Shown here: piece after piece, positions 29,494 to 35,110 of the stretch
How the letters are laid out: each line of letters starts with the position of its first letter
Numbering within the stretch: position 1 is the stretch's first letter
Virus record (IMG/VR): IMGVR_UViG_3300024348_000121
Location: 1 to 37,121 of that record
Length of the DNA: 37,121 bases
Source: a virus
Reading direction: 5' to 3' (one strand)
Translations under genes and position numbers: made by a program
The notes under the pieces: generated by a model
What the model saw: the letters and a program-made list of their open reading frames with translations, nothing else
The model's database searches: none
What the model was told of the DNA's origin: nothing

Positions 29494-29499
29494 TATAAT
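29494..29499 (+). promoter_or_regulatory. Promoter before the 29508 gene
   Basis: TATAAT eight bases before ATG 29508, near-leaderless. Confidence 0.45.
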
Positions 29500-29507
29500 A
29501 GTACTGT

Positions 29508-29726
29508 ATGAGAAAACTATTGAACAACGTATATCCCTTTTTACCTAAAATGTATCAAGGGGCGGAAGTTCACGAATTCAAAGAAGCCGTTGATCTAACT
29601 ATACATACAAAAGCTCCAGGGAAATGGTTACTCGTTGACTTAGAGACAGGTCAGGAGTATATTGGACTTGATGTACCTACACAATGGGGAAGATGGCGAA
29701 GGATAAAAGATAGATATGATAATTGA
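29508..29726 (+). CDS. Small hypothetical protein
   Basis: A 72-residue protein, no Cys: basic start (MRKLLNNVYPFLPKMYQG), helix (VHEFKEAVDLTIHTKAPGKW) and an end rich in W and R (PTQWGRWRRIKDRYDN). No family recognised. Overlaps the next gene by 11 bases. Confidence 0.65.
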   Translation: MRKLLNNVYPFLPKMYQGAEVHEFKEAVDLTIHTKAPGKWLLVDLETGQEYIGLDVPTQWGRWRRIKDRYDN

Positions 29727-29850
29727 CGTTAATAAGCCAGAAAGTGACAAATGTCACTACTGCAATGAAGTGGGATTATACTGGGATCAATTAGGAGCAA
29801 CAATAATTACTGTATGCAAAAAGCATATGAATAATTATTATATAAGCTAG
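29716..29850 (+). CDS. Small Cys/His protein
   Basis: A 44-residue protein with KCHYCNEVG and VCKKHMNNYY (CxxC then CxxH), a plausible single zinc site. The next gene begins 2 bases after its stop. Confidence 0.6.
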   Translation: MIIDVNKPESDKCHYCNEVGLYWDQLGATIITVCKKHMNNYYIS

Positions 29851-29852
29851 CC

Positions 29853-30038
29853 ATGTGCTATATATGCCATTATAGAGGCGAAATGTATCCTTATATAAAC
29901 AAATATAATGATCTATTTATTTTATGTAATGAATGTATGGTAGTGGCAGATGATATTAAAGAATATAATGTAAACTTAGTAAAGATGTTTGAAGATTGGG
30001 CTGTAGCCCAAATAGAATCTTTGGACGAGAATGGCTAA
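29853..30038 (+). CDS. Small two-CxxC protein
   Basis: A 61-residue protein with MCYICHYRG and LCNECMVVADDIKEY: two CxxC pairs 22 residues apart, then an acidic helix. Overlaps the next gene by 8 bases. It belongs to a row of such genes. Confidence 0.65.
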   Translation: MCYICHYRGEMYPYINKYNDLFILCNECMVVADDIKEYNVNLVKMFEDWAVAQIESLDENG

Positions 30039-30201
30039 AGCCTGGGAAGATAAATCCCTCTGGCTTACGCATTGCCAAATATGCTTTTGTGCAGTAACCT
30101 ATCAGTTAATGGATTTTCATTTACAGTATCACGAGCTAAATGATCAAAAGTGCGAAAAGTGCGGCGGTAGAGAGGGCATTGACGCTACCCGTCAGATATA
30201 G
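30031..30201 (+). CDS. Small two-CxxC protein whose end matches dispersed repeats
   Basis: A 56-residue protein with HCQICFCAVTYQLMDFHLQYH and KCEKCGGREGIDATRQI: a four-Cys/His zinc finger. The DNA coding for CGGREGID (GCGGCGGTAGAGAGGGCATTG) is repeated without a reading frame near 32809 and in part near 30616, and the promoter of the next gene overlaps its end, so this tail appears to have been copied as a promoter-bearing unit. Confidence 0.65.
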   Translation: MAKAWEDKSLWLTHCQICFCAVTYQLMDFHLQYHELNDQKCEKCGGREGIDATRQI

Positions 30202-30207
30202 TATACT
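30157..30207 (+). promoter_or_regulatory. Strong promoter with GGCGGTAGAG element
   Basis: TTGACG at 30179-30184 and TATACT at 30202-30207 with a 17-base spacer, six bases to ATG 30214. The GGCGGTAGAG upstream of the -35 also lies upstream of the identical-spacing promoter at 32830-32858. Confidence 0.7.
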
Positions 30208-30213
30208 TCTTAT

Positions 30214-30495
30214 ATGTTATATGAATTAGTAGAAAAATACCTAATGCGCCCAAGACGCCTCAGAGAGGCCATACAAGCAGTTGTAAGAGATAATGACGAA
30301 TTGCTACGCATAATTAAGCAGCATGAAGAAGATGACACCCCAACTAATTTAACTTGGTCCGAGGGAGATACTTGGTATGGCTGGACATTTAATCCAGTCA
30401 GAGGCAGATACTATTTTGATGATATTGGTAACCAATCATTGATGGGCCTATGGGAAGACCAGTGGGCTCGTGAAGCAGAGGAATCTAATGTATAA
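30214..30495 (+). CDS. Hypothetical protein
   Basis: A 93-residue protein with leaderless start. It has a basic helix (YLMRPRRLREAIQAVVRDND), then an aromatic part (LTWSEGDTWYGWTF, GRYYFDDIGN, GLWEDQWAREAE). No family recognised; the eight Trp/Tyr-rich segment may be a beta fold. Overlaps the following gene by 8 bases. Confidence 0.7.
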   Translation: MLYELVEKYLMRPRRLREAIQAVVRDNDELLRIIKQHEEDDTPTNLTWSEGDTWYGWTFNPVRGRYYFDDIGNQSLMGLWEDQWAREAEESNV

Positions 30496-30607
30496 TAGAG
30501 AAGTGATTAACAAATGGAAGCACCCTATCAAATACTTTAAGTTCAAGAGAGCTTATACTGCAATGCTTAAATCTAATGCTGAATATTACAAAATAGATCG
30601 CAATTAG
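30488..30607 (+). CDS. Small basic hypothetical protein
   Basis: A 39-residue protein (NREVINKWKHPIKYFKFKRA, end ADR-type YKIDRN), rich in Lys, Tyr and Phe. Its last codons lie in a sequence (GATCGCAATTAGTGAAA) that is repeated near 32787, downstream of the ice-binding gene. It may be a remnant of the same duplication. Confidence 0.5.
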   Translation: MYNREVINKWKHPIKYFKFKRAYTAMLKSNAEYYKIDRN

Positions 30608-30626
30608 TGAAATTCGCGGCGGTAGA
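30595..30626 (+). repeat. Dispersed repeat copy (AGAYCGCAATTAGTGAAA...GGCGGTAGAG)
   Basis: AGATCGCAATTAGTGAAA, then TTCG and CGGCGGTAGAG, as in the copy at 32787-32822 (AGACCGCAATTAGTGAAA...TTCGGCGGTAGAG). Here it is followed not by a good promoter but by TTAGTCAACTAC and TTGACC. Confidence 0.65.
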
Positions 30627-30632
30627 GCACAA

Positions 30633-30643
30633 TTAGTCAACTA
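30633..30643 (+). repeat. TTAGTCAACTA motif, copy 3
   Basis: Matches 11 of the 12 bases of the motif at 6157 and 27203; followed by CGTTGACC. It lies in the gap before the oxygenase gene, so it may be a shared operator. Confidence 0.35.
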
Positions 30644-30671
30644 CGTTGACCTTATATGAACAGGAAAAGAA

Positions 30672-31193
30672 ATGCAACCCACAGTAATAGATAATTTTAT
30701 TTCAGAACAATCGGCTAAAGATTGCAATGCCTTTTTAAGATCAAAGGCAACAGTTAACCCTATGGGCTTGCTAAGCAAACAATTGTATCCTTTTGAACAG
30801 TTTGCTAATGATCCTGACAAAGAGTTTTATGCAGATTTCAAACTACTTGTAGAGGCTATCCAGAGGGAGTTTGGTTTCCCAGGGGATCAGATCTCTATCA
30901 ATAGAGTCCTGTATCAGGTATTGCGTGAGGGCGAAGAACTTGGCTACCATACAGATGCATACGGCGGTGTGGATGGATACGGAGTTATAGGATATTCAGC
31001 TTTGCTTTATTTAACTAATGATTACGATGGTGGCGAAATCTGTTTCTATGATGAGAATACTCCAACAGCATATAAGCCTAATGAAGGCACATTAGTCTAT
31101 TTCAAGGGTGATGAGAACTATCCCCATTCAGTCAATAAGGTTTTGGGCGGGGAGAGAGCAAATATTATTCTCTTCTTTGATGTAAAGCAATAG
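30672..31193 (+). CDS. 2OG-Fe(II) oxygenase, prolyl-4-hydroxylase type
   Basis: A 173-residue compact protein: LGYHTDAYGG (H-x-D), ALLYLTNDYDGGEICFYDEN, GTLVYFKGDENYPHSVNKV (distal His) and GGERANIILFF (2OG Arg). The smallest and most minimal of the four P4H-like enzymes; it is essentially the core fold. Start follows AGGAAAAG. Substrate unknown. Confidence 0.85.
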   Translation: MQPTVIDNFISEQSAKDCNAFLRSKATVNPMGLLSKQLYPFEQFANDPDKEFYADFKLLVEAIQREFGFPGDQISINRVLYQVLREGEELGYHTDAYGGVDGYGVIGYSALLYLTNDYDGGEICFYDENTPTAYKPNEGTLVYFKGDENYPHSVNKVLGGERANIILFFDVKQ

Positions 31194-31196
31194 GTG

Positions 31197-31221
31197 TATA
31201 ATAGTACTATAAGGGTATAAT
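31197..31221 (+). promoter_or_regulatory. Tandem -10 boxes before 31245 gene
   Basis: TATAAT occurs at 31197-31202 and 31216-31221. The second gives a leader of about 18 bases with AGAGAG before ATG 31245. Confidence 0.5.
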
Positions 31222-31244
31222 CCCTATTAGTAGAGAGCAATATA

Positions 31245-31445
31245 ATGGCATCACCAATGTGCAAGACATGTTCAATAGAAACCAATAAAGCCGCATGGGC
31301 CAAATACCCAGATATGCTCGATCTATGTAAGATGTGCAAGTCCTTTCAAGCATCTATAGAAAATACTATAGCGTCAGCCGAAAAGGTAAGAAATAAAGCC
31401 GAATTGATTGGCAAGAAAATGGAGAAAAACAATGTCAGAGATTAA
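31245..31445 (+). CDS. Small two-CxxC protein
   Basis: A 66-residue protein with MCKTCSIETNKAAWAKYPDM and LCKMCKSFQASIENT, two CxxC pairs making one zinc site, then a basic helix (KVRNKAELIGKKMEK). It overlaps the next gene by 14 bases. No family recognised. Confidence 0.65.
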   Translation: MASPMCKTCSIETNKAAWAKYPDMLDLCKMCKSFQASIENTIASAEKVRNKAELIGKKMEKNNVRD

Positions 31446-31656
31446 CGTACCATCAGATGAAGAGATATCAAAAGGATATGAATCAGATAACGAAGAAGAA
31501 GACAATTGGAATAACTTTGAGAAAGCTTGCTGGAAAGGCTTTAAGCAGGTAGGCATGAAGGATAAGGGCGGAAAGAGAGTTCCTAACTGCGTACCTATTA
31601 AGAAGTCTATATTTGGCACAGAAGGTCCACAAACACTAATACCTAGGAACTCATAA
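31432..31656 (+). CDS. Small phage protein with CWKGFKQVGMK-GGKRVPNCVP motif
   Basis: A 74-residue protein: acidic start (SDEEISKGYESDNEEEDNWN) and a conserved-looking end KACWKGFKQVGMKDKGGKRV PNCVP. The W-K-G-F..G.K.K.G.-VPNCVP arrangement is a common phage motif, often near head or structural genes, of unknown role. The start is chosen at MSEINV (31432); a frame extension upstream to 31408 is not supported. Confidence 0.6.
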   Translation: MSEINVPSDEEISKGYESDNEEEDNWNNFEKACWKGFKQVGMKDKGGKRVPNCVPIKKSIFGTEGPQTLIPRNS

Positions 31657-31748
31657 TGGGTATATTATATAACCTTGAAGCATATCTTGATTTAGATCTA
31701 TTAGACAATCTTGATATAAAAGAAGACATAGACAAAGAAGATTTATAA
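31656..31748 (+). CDS. Tiny acidic protein
   Basis: A 30-residue acidic peptide (MGILYNLEAYLDLDLLDNLD and IKEDIDKEDL) coupled to the preceding stop (TAATG). Few features; possibly a small regulator. Confidence 0.45.
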   Translation: MGILYNLEAYLDLDLLDNLDIKEDIDKEDL

Positions 31749-31771
31749 ACGCATTGGGTTAAGATGTGCGA

Positions 31772-31813
31772 TATACTGTTATTATCTACTAGGGGAATTA
31801 TTTATTGTAATTC
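31772..31813 (+). promoter_or_regulatory. Promoter and 5' hairpin of the ice-binding gene
   Basis: TATACT at 31772-31777; GAATTA (31795-31800) pairs with TAATTC (31808-31813) in the leader. The start codon follows the strong CCTAGGAGG. No clear -35. Confidence 0.5.
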
Positions 31814-31852
31814 AGAACCTAACAGCTTGGTTGATTTTTCCTAGGAGGAAAA

Positions 31853-32782
31853 ATGTCAAGTAATTCAAAAAATTTTAAAGTTAAAAATGGTTTAGATGTA
31901 GGTGGATCAATTGTTATTGGTGGCACTGCTGAAATATTAGATGCCATTAACTTAAATCATGCAGTAACTAAAAGATATGTCGACATTAATTCTTTGCATA
32001 TATCATTGCTAGAACCCACACCAGTATTTCAAGGAATGCAGTGGCTAGACACAACATCTAAAAGATTAAAGATATATGTAGATGGAGCATGGATGTCTAT
32101 TGCAAATCTATTAGATATCGATCCTAACACAGGGGCAGTCCAAGTTGTTTATTTAGGGGCAGGACAAGGATATACAATTGGTGGAGCAACTATAACTGTA
32201 GCAGGGGCTACTACATCAAATGGCGGAGTATCTTCGTTTACTACATCAGCAATAACTGGAACTGCATTTGGTAATCCAAGAAATAATATGAACTCAGCTT
32301 CAGCAGCAGTTGCTACTGATGTTCAATCAGCTTATAATACATTTTGGGGAATGACTCCATCAGGCTCAATAAGAGTAACGGCAACAAATGCTTTAGTTGG
32401 AACATCCCCACATATGGCTGGGGATCTGATAGGTTTAACATTCTATCCTGGAGTTTATCATGCAGGAGCAGCGGTAACAAATTCAGGAGTAATTACTTTT
32501 GATGCTCAAAATAACCCAGGAGCAACATTTATTATGCAGTTAGGTGCAGCTTGGGCTCCTGCTGCATCAACTTCCTTTAATCTAATAAATGGAGCAACGG
32601 CAAGCATGATCTACTTTAACTGTGTTGGAGCAACAACGATTGGAGCATCTGCGGCATGGCAAGGAACAATAATATCCCCAGCAGCTATTGGAGCGGGAGC
32701 AGGAGCTAGTATAAATGGCAGACTATTTAGTTATTCTGGTGCAATTACCTTATCTGCAAATACTATAACAATACCAATTTAA
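31853..32782 (+). CDS. Phage structural protein with ice-binding (DUF3494) domain
   Basis: A 309-residue protein. The first 90 residues (NFKVKNGLDVGGSIVIGG, AVTKRYVDIN, MQWLDTTSKRLKIYVDGAWM) resemble repeats in phage tail or fibre proteins. From about residue 100 to 309 it matches the DUF3494 ice-binding fold: GDLIGLTFYPGVYH, VITFDAQNNPGATFIMQLGA, FNLINGATASMIYFNCVGAT, TIGASAAWQGTIISPAAI and INGRLFSYSGAITLSANTIT. It has no signal peptide, as expected for a virion protein. It would adsorb to ice or to a carbohydrate surface. Strong Shine-Dalgarno (TAGGAGG) implies high expression. Confidence 0.85.
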   Translation: MSSNSKNFKVKNGLDVGGSIVIGGTAEILDAINLNHAVTKRYVDINSLHISLLEPTPVFQGMQWLDTTSKRLKIYVDGAWMSIANLLDIDPNTGAVQVVYLGAGQGYTIGGATITVAGATTSNGGVSSFTTSAITGTAFGNPRNNMNSASAAVATDVQSAYNTFWGMTPSGSIRVTATNALVGTSPHMAGDLIGLTFYPGVYHAGAAVTNSGVITFDAQNNPGATFIMQLGAAWAPAASTSFNLINGATASMIYFNCVGATTIGASAAWQGTIISPAAIGAGAGASINGRLFSYSGAITLSANTITIPI

Positions 32783-32786
32783 TACC

Positions 32787-32822
32787 ATATAGACCGCAAT
32801 TAGTGAAAAAGTTCGGCGGTAG
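32787..32822 (+). repeat. Dispersed repeat copy with functional promoter
   Basis: AGACCGCAATTAGTGAAA followed by TTCGGCGGTAGAG, as at 30595-30626, and aligning with the 3' end of the gene at 30031 (GGCGGTAGAGAG-GCATTGAC). Confidence 0.7.
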
Positions 32823-32829
32823 AGAGGCA

Positions 32830-32858
32830 TTGACAGTACCTGTCATATATACTATAAT
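32830..32858 (+). promoter_or_regulatory. Consensus promoter of the 32865 operon
   Basis: TTGACA at 32830-32835, TATAAT at 32853-32858, 17-base spacer; six bases (GAATAT) then ATG 32865. This is the best promoter in the window and has the same layout as 30179-30207. Confidence 0.8.
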
Positions 32859-32864
32859 GAATAT

Positions 32865-33110
32865 ATGCCTGATCAAAATGGATTTCCGACTAGAAAAGAA
32901 TTAGCCAAATGGGAAAGAGAAATGAAGGCTGCTGGGCTATGGCCTGAAAAGATACGTGTTTACAACGTTACTAAGCCTAAGATAAAAGCTAGAAAAACAG
33001 GATCAATTGCTAATTCAGTATCAGTTAGGCCTGTGTCTCAGGTTCAAAATATGGACGTAAAAGATTTAATAGCGGGAACTAAAGTACATAAGACATCGAG
33101 GTGGGAATAA
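32865..33110 (+). CDS. Small basic hypothetical protein
   Basis: An 81-residue basic protein (KELAKWEREMKAAGLWP, KIRVYNVTKPKIKARKTG). No Cys, no membrane segment. Leaderless. Coupled to the next gene (TAATG). No family recognised. Confidence 0.65.
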   Translation: MPDQNGFPTRKELAKWEREMKAAGLWPEKIRVYNVTKPKIKARKTGSIANSVSVRPVSQVQNMDVKDLIAGTKVHKTSRWE

Positions 33111-33340
33111 TGGCATGGTCGTATATATTAGCGGCAATAGGGGTAACAGGCATATATTTTGTGGGGCGGAAGACAATATGGGCTTGGCTACTATTACTAT
33201 TCAATGAGTTCCTATGGATCATATACGCTTTAACAACAGATCAATACGGATTCATATTTGCAGCAATAGCTTATGGAATAGTCTATATTAGATCCTATAT
33301 ACATTGGTCCAAAGAGCCAGTTAATAGCATTCATCTCTAA
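33110..33340 (+). CDS. Small three-helix membrane protein
   Basis: A 76-residue hydrophobic protein with segments YILAAIGVTGIYFVG, WAWLLLLFNEFLWIIYALTT and YGFIFAAIAYGIVYIRSYI. ATG 33110 chosen over GTG 33101 because it overlaps the previous stop. No known family confidently recognised; short transporter-like or envelope protein. Confidence 0.7.
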   Translation: MAWSYILAAIGVTGIYFVGRKTIWAWLLLLFNEFLWIIYALTTDQYGFIFAAIAYGIVYIRSYIHWSKEPVNSIHL

Positions 33341-33436
33341 GCCAGATAGCTCTGGAAAATAGATCATTTAGGCACCTAACTCCTATATCCCCCTCCCATT
33401 TATCTCCTCTCTAATAGCCCTTAGAAGGCTTATATA

Positions 33437-33462
33437 GTGGAGCAAAGTGGAGTATTGTGGAG
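33437..33462 (+). repeat. Three 10-bp-spaced GTGGAG iterons
   Basis: GTGGAG at 33437, 33447 and 33457, followed each time by a 4-base A/T-rich spacer (CAAA, TATT, AATT). The exact 10-bp phase puts them on one face of the helix, as for initiator or repressor binding. Confidence 0.6.
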
Positions 33463-33720
33463 AATTTATACTCTAGATAACATATCATATACTATAGATA
33501 TATATAGTTAAACATACATATGTAATTGAGCATATCCCATCTTAATCGTAATGTCAATAGCCGAAATGTGCAGCATATTGATCCATATTTGTCAATAGAA
33601 TATGCAAGGGATTTTGGCTTATTCTGCCATATTCTCTACAGATTTGTCGACATTCTATATGTATAATTAATCATATAGACATTATTCTGTAGCATTTTCA
33701 GGCGTATTTGTCAAGGCCTC

Positions 33721-33740
33721 GTAAACGAGAAATTTGGCCC
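33721..33740 (+). repeat. GTAA...AAATTTGGCCC repeat, copy 1
   Basis: GTAAACGAGAAATTTGGCCC; relatives at 34598-34617 (16 of 20 match), 33778-33797 and 36961-36980 (weaker). CTCGTAAACGAG overlapping it is a small inverted repeat. Confidence 0.45.
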
Positions 33741-33828
33741 ACATGTTTTAAATTTCAGGGATTTGAGATCATGTGTCGTAAATGAAAAAAGCTGCCCCCA
33801 TGCCCACACATACAAAAAATCCACAGGA

Positions 33829-33849
33829 TGTGGATAACCCTGTGGATAA
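33829..33849 (-). other. Pair of perfect DnaA boxes
   Basis: TGTGGATAA at 33829-33837 and again at 33841-33849 (TTATCCACA on the minus strand), 12 bp apart. Two identical perfect boxes this close are very unlikely by chance and suggest host DnaA binding at this region. Confidence 0.65.
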
Positions 33850-33909
33850 TTTGGGCTAGATATGTTTATCTATCTAACCAGACATTCATCTATTCATATA
33901 TGTCTATTG

Positions 33910-34272
33910 TTAATTGAATGGATCTTGTTCTTCTCGCCATCCAAACCCTTGTCTTACTATTGGTTCCTCCCGCTTTGGAACTTTAAAAGAACGGGCTGGA
34001 AGTTTAAGAGATTCTAATTGATTATCTTCTTGGTAAGCCTTGATACATTCATTTAATTCAACTGCTAACATCAAACCTTCTGATGTATAGCCATGAACTC
34101 CATGTATCTTAGATTGTTCGGATATGATTGATACAACCATTTCCATAATTCTGTCAATTGTATACATTGGCTGTTCTGCCAAATATCTACCAAAGATTGT
34201 TGGATTAAACCAATGGTCTTCTGTTAGATTTACTATTGATTCTGCTACTTTGATTTCTGGTGATTTACTCAT
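33910..34272 (-). CDS. Hypothetical protein
   Basis: A 120-residue protein, helical and mixed charge: MSKSPEIKVAESIVNLTE, then YTIDRIMEMVVSIISEQS, LMLAVELNECIKAYQED and basic end. No family recognised. A GAAGGCGGAAT ribosome site precedes ATG and a TATAAT (34297-34302 on the minus strand) lies upstream. Confidence 0.7.
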   Translation of the reverse strand: MSKSPEIKVAESIVNLTEDHWFNPTIFGRYLAEQPMYTIDRIMEMVVSIISEQSKIHGVHGYTSEGLMLAVELNECIKAYQEDNQLESLKLPARSFKVPKREEPIVRQGFGWREEQDPFN

Positions 34273-34296
34273 ATTCCGCCTTCCGCCTGACCTTAG

Positions 34297-34302
34297 ATTA
34301 TA
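34297..34302 (-). promoter_or_regulatory. Minus-strand -10 box
   Basis: TATAAT on the minus strand about 24 bases before ATG 34272, just downstream of the terminator of the Lsr2-like gene. Confidence 0.5.
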
Positions 34303-34314
34303 TCAAAAATAAGA

Positions 34315-34350
34315 GACGGGGTCAAGGACCAACGAAGCCCTAACCCCGTC
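34315..34350 (-). terminator. Rho-independent terminator of the Lsr2-like gene
   Basis: GACGGGGT pairs with ACCCCGTC (8 bp) and on the minus strand the stem is followed by TCTTATTTTTG, a T-rich run. It lies 8 bases after the stop at 34358. Confidence 0.75.
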
Positions 34351-34357
34351 CCAAGAA

Positions 34358-34507
34358 TTACTTCGCCTTGTTTGCTGGTACTTCTGCTGTAAATGTAACG
34401 CCCTTGGCTACTGCCTCGGCTAGAGCCACCTTAGCTGCTCCTGAGAAACGACCACGTACACCTACTGTAATGCCTTGTGACTTTAGATATTCACGCTTTG
34501 TTGCCAT
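34358..34507 (-). CDS. Small Lsr2-like nucleoid protein
   Basis: A 49-residue basic protein (MATKREYLKSQGITVGVRGR, FSGAAKVALAEAVAKG, end VPANKAK). The block G-x-x-V-x-x-R-G-R-F-S...A resembles the C-terminal DNA-binding domain of actinobacterial Lsr2 (GYEVSDRGRI), here alone without the dimerisation domain. It would bind AT-rich DNA in the minor groove, and might block or mimic host Lsr2. It has its own promoter with a palindrome over the -35 and a terminator, so it is a single-gene unit. Confidence 0.55.
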   Translation of the reverse strand: MATKREYLKSQGITVGVRGRFSGAAKVALAEAVAKGVTFTAEVPANKAK

Positions 34508-34539
34508 TTGATAATCCCCTTTCAAGAGATGTTTTATTT

Positions 34540-34571
34540 ATTATATCAACTATTTACAAAATTGTAAATAG
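34540..34571 (-). promoter_or_regulatory. Promoter and 22-bp palindromic operator of the Lsr2-like gene
   Basis: On the minus strand TTTACA (34568-34563), 17-base spacer, TATAAT (34545-34540). A perfect inverted repeat, CTATTTACAA / TTGTAAATAG with two central bases, covers 34550-34571, so it covers the -35 and most of the spacer. A bound dimer would repress transcription. Confidence 0.75.
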
Positions 34572-34597
34572 GCTTCAGGCTATTTTCTTTTACAACC

Positions 34598-34617
34598 GTA
34601 AGGAAAAAATTTGGCCC
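34598..34617 (+). repeat. GTAA...AAATTTGGCCC repeat, copy 2
   Basis: GTAAGGAAAAAATTTGGCCC, upstream of the Lsr2-like promoter and immediately beside the stop of the 34618 gene. Confidence 0.45.
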
Positions 34618-34758
34618 CTACGAAAGATCTGCTTGCTCAATACGATCACTGATTAATTTAGCAATGATGTTATGTGCTTCAATATTCTCAGTTTCGGACC
34701 CACCCCACAAAAGCTTTTGGGCTTTGTCTAACTGATCATTCAAGTATATGTCACTCAT
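34618..34758 (-). CDS. Small hypothetical protein
   Basis: A 46-residue helical acidic protein; start chosen at MSDIYLNDQLDKAQKLLWGG because a longer frame would lie inside the previous gene. It overlaps the previous stop by 8 bases. No family recognised. Confidence 0.6.
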   Translation of the reverse strand: MSDIYLNDQLDKAQKLLWGGSETENIEAHNIIAKLISDRIEQADLS

Positions 34759-35110
34759 CTTCATCTGATTCCTCCTCATCATCTTCAGGGACCTCATCAA
34801 TGATGTTCCTGTCAATCATCCAGTCTCTAATGCCCTCGTGTAGGTCTTCTGCGCCATACTCTAGGGACCAGCCATTCTTGTCTGCGTCTTCCCAGAACAT
34901 CTGCCATACGTCTTCTATGTCCTCTGTGACGCAGTATTCTTCCTCGGCACCCTCTTGGATGTTTGTGTATAGATCCCGTGCAACATCCCAGGCATACACC
35001 CAAACCAGGGGCAGGCCAACAGGAAGTTTAGTTATCTTGGCAATGATATCTTCAATCTCAGTATATGTATCTTGCATGCGTGTCTTTTCCTGCAGGTCCA
35101 TGTCAGCCAT
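34751..35110 (-). CDS. Acidic hypothetical protein
   Basis: A 119-residue very acidic protein ending PEDDEEESDEDE. It has several Trp residues (WVYAWDVARDLY, DVWQMFWEDADKNGW). Acidic small early proteins of phages often bind host enzymes or mimic DNA; that is only an analogy. It overlaps both neighbours. Confidence 0.65.
   Translation of the reverse strand: MADMDLQEKTRMQDTYTEIEDIIAKITKLPVGLPLVWVYAWDVARDLYTNIQEGAEEEYCVTEDIEDVWQMFWEDADKNGWSLEYGAEDLHEGIRDWMIDRNIIDEVPEDDEEESDEDE

Larger units (their letters stand above)
33341..33909. other. Non-coding candidate replication origin region
   Basis: 569 bases without a plausible gene, between plus-strand genes ending at 33340 and minus-strand genes ending at 33910. 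It holds three GTGGAG iterons 10 bp apart (33437-33462), a very AT-rich section (about 33480-33550), two 'TGTCAATAG' words, and two perfect DnaA boxes (33829-33837 and 33841-33849). These are origin-like elements, but no replication initiator gene is seen nearby. Confidence 0.55.

Noticed and set aside
30607-30660. tRNA-like look of the GGCGGTAGAGCAC segment
   Set aside because: The D-arm-like words are present but no acceptor or T-arm pairs with them; it is the dispersed repeat.
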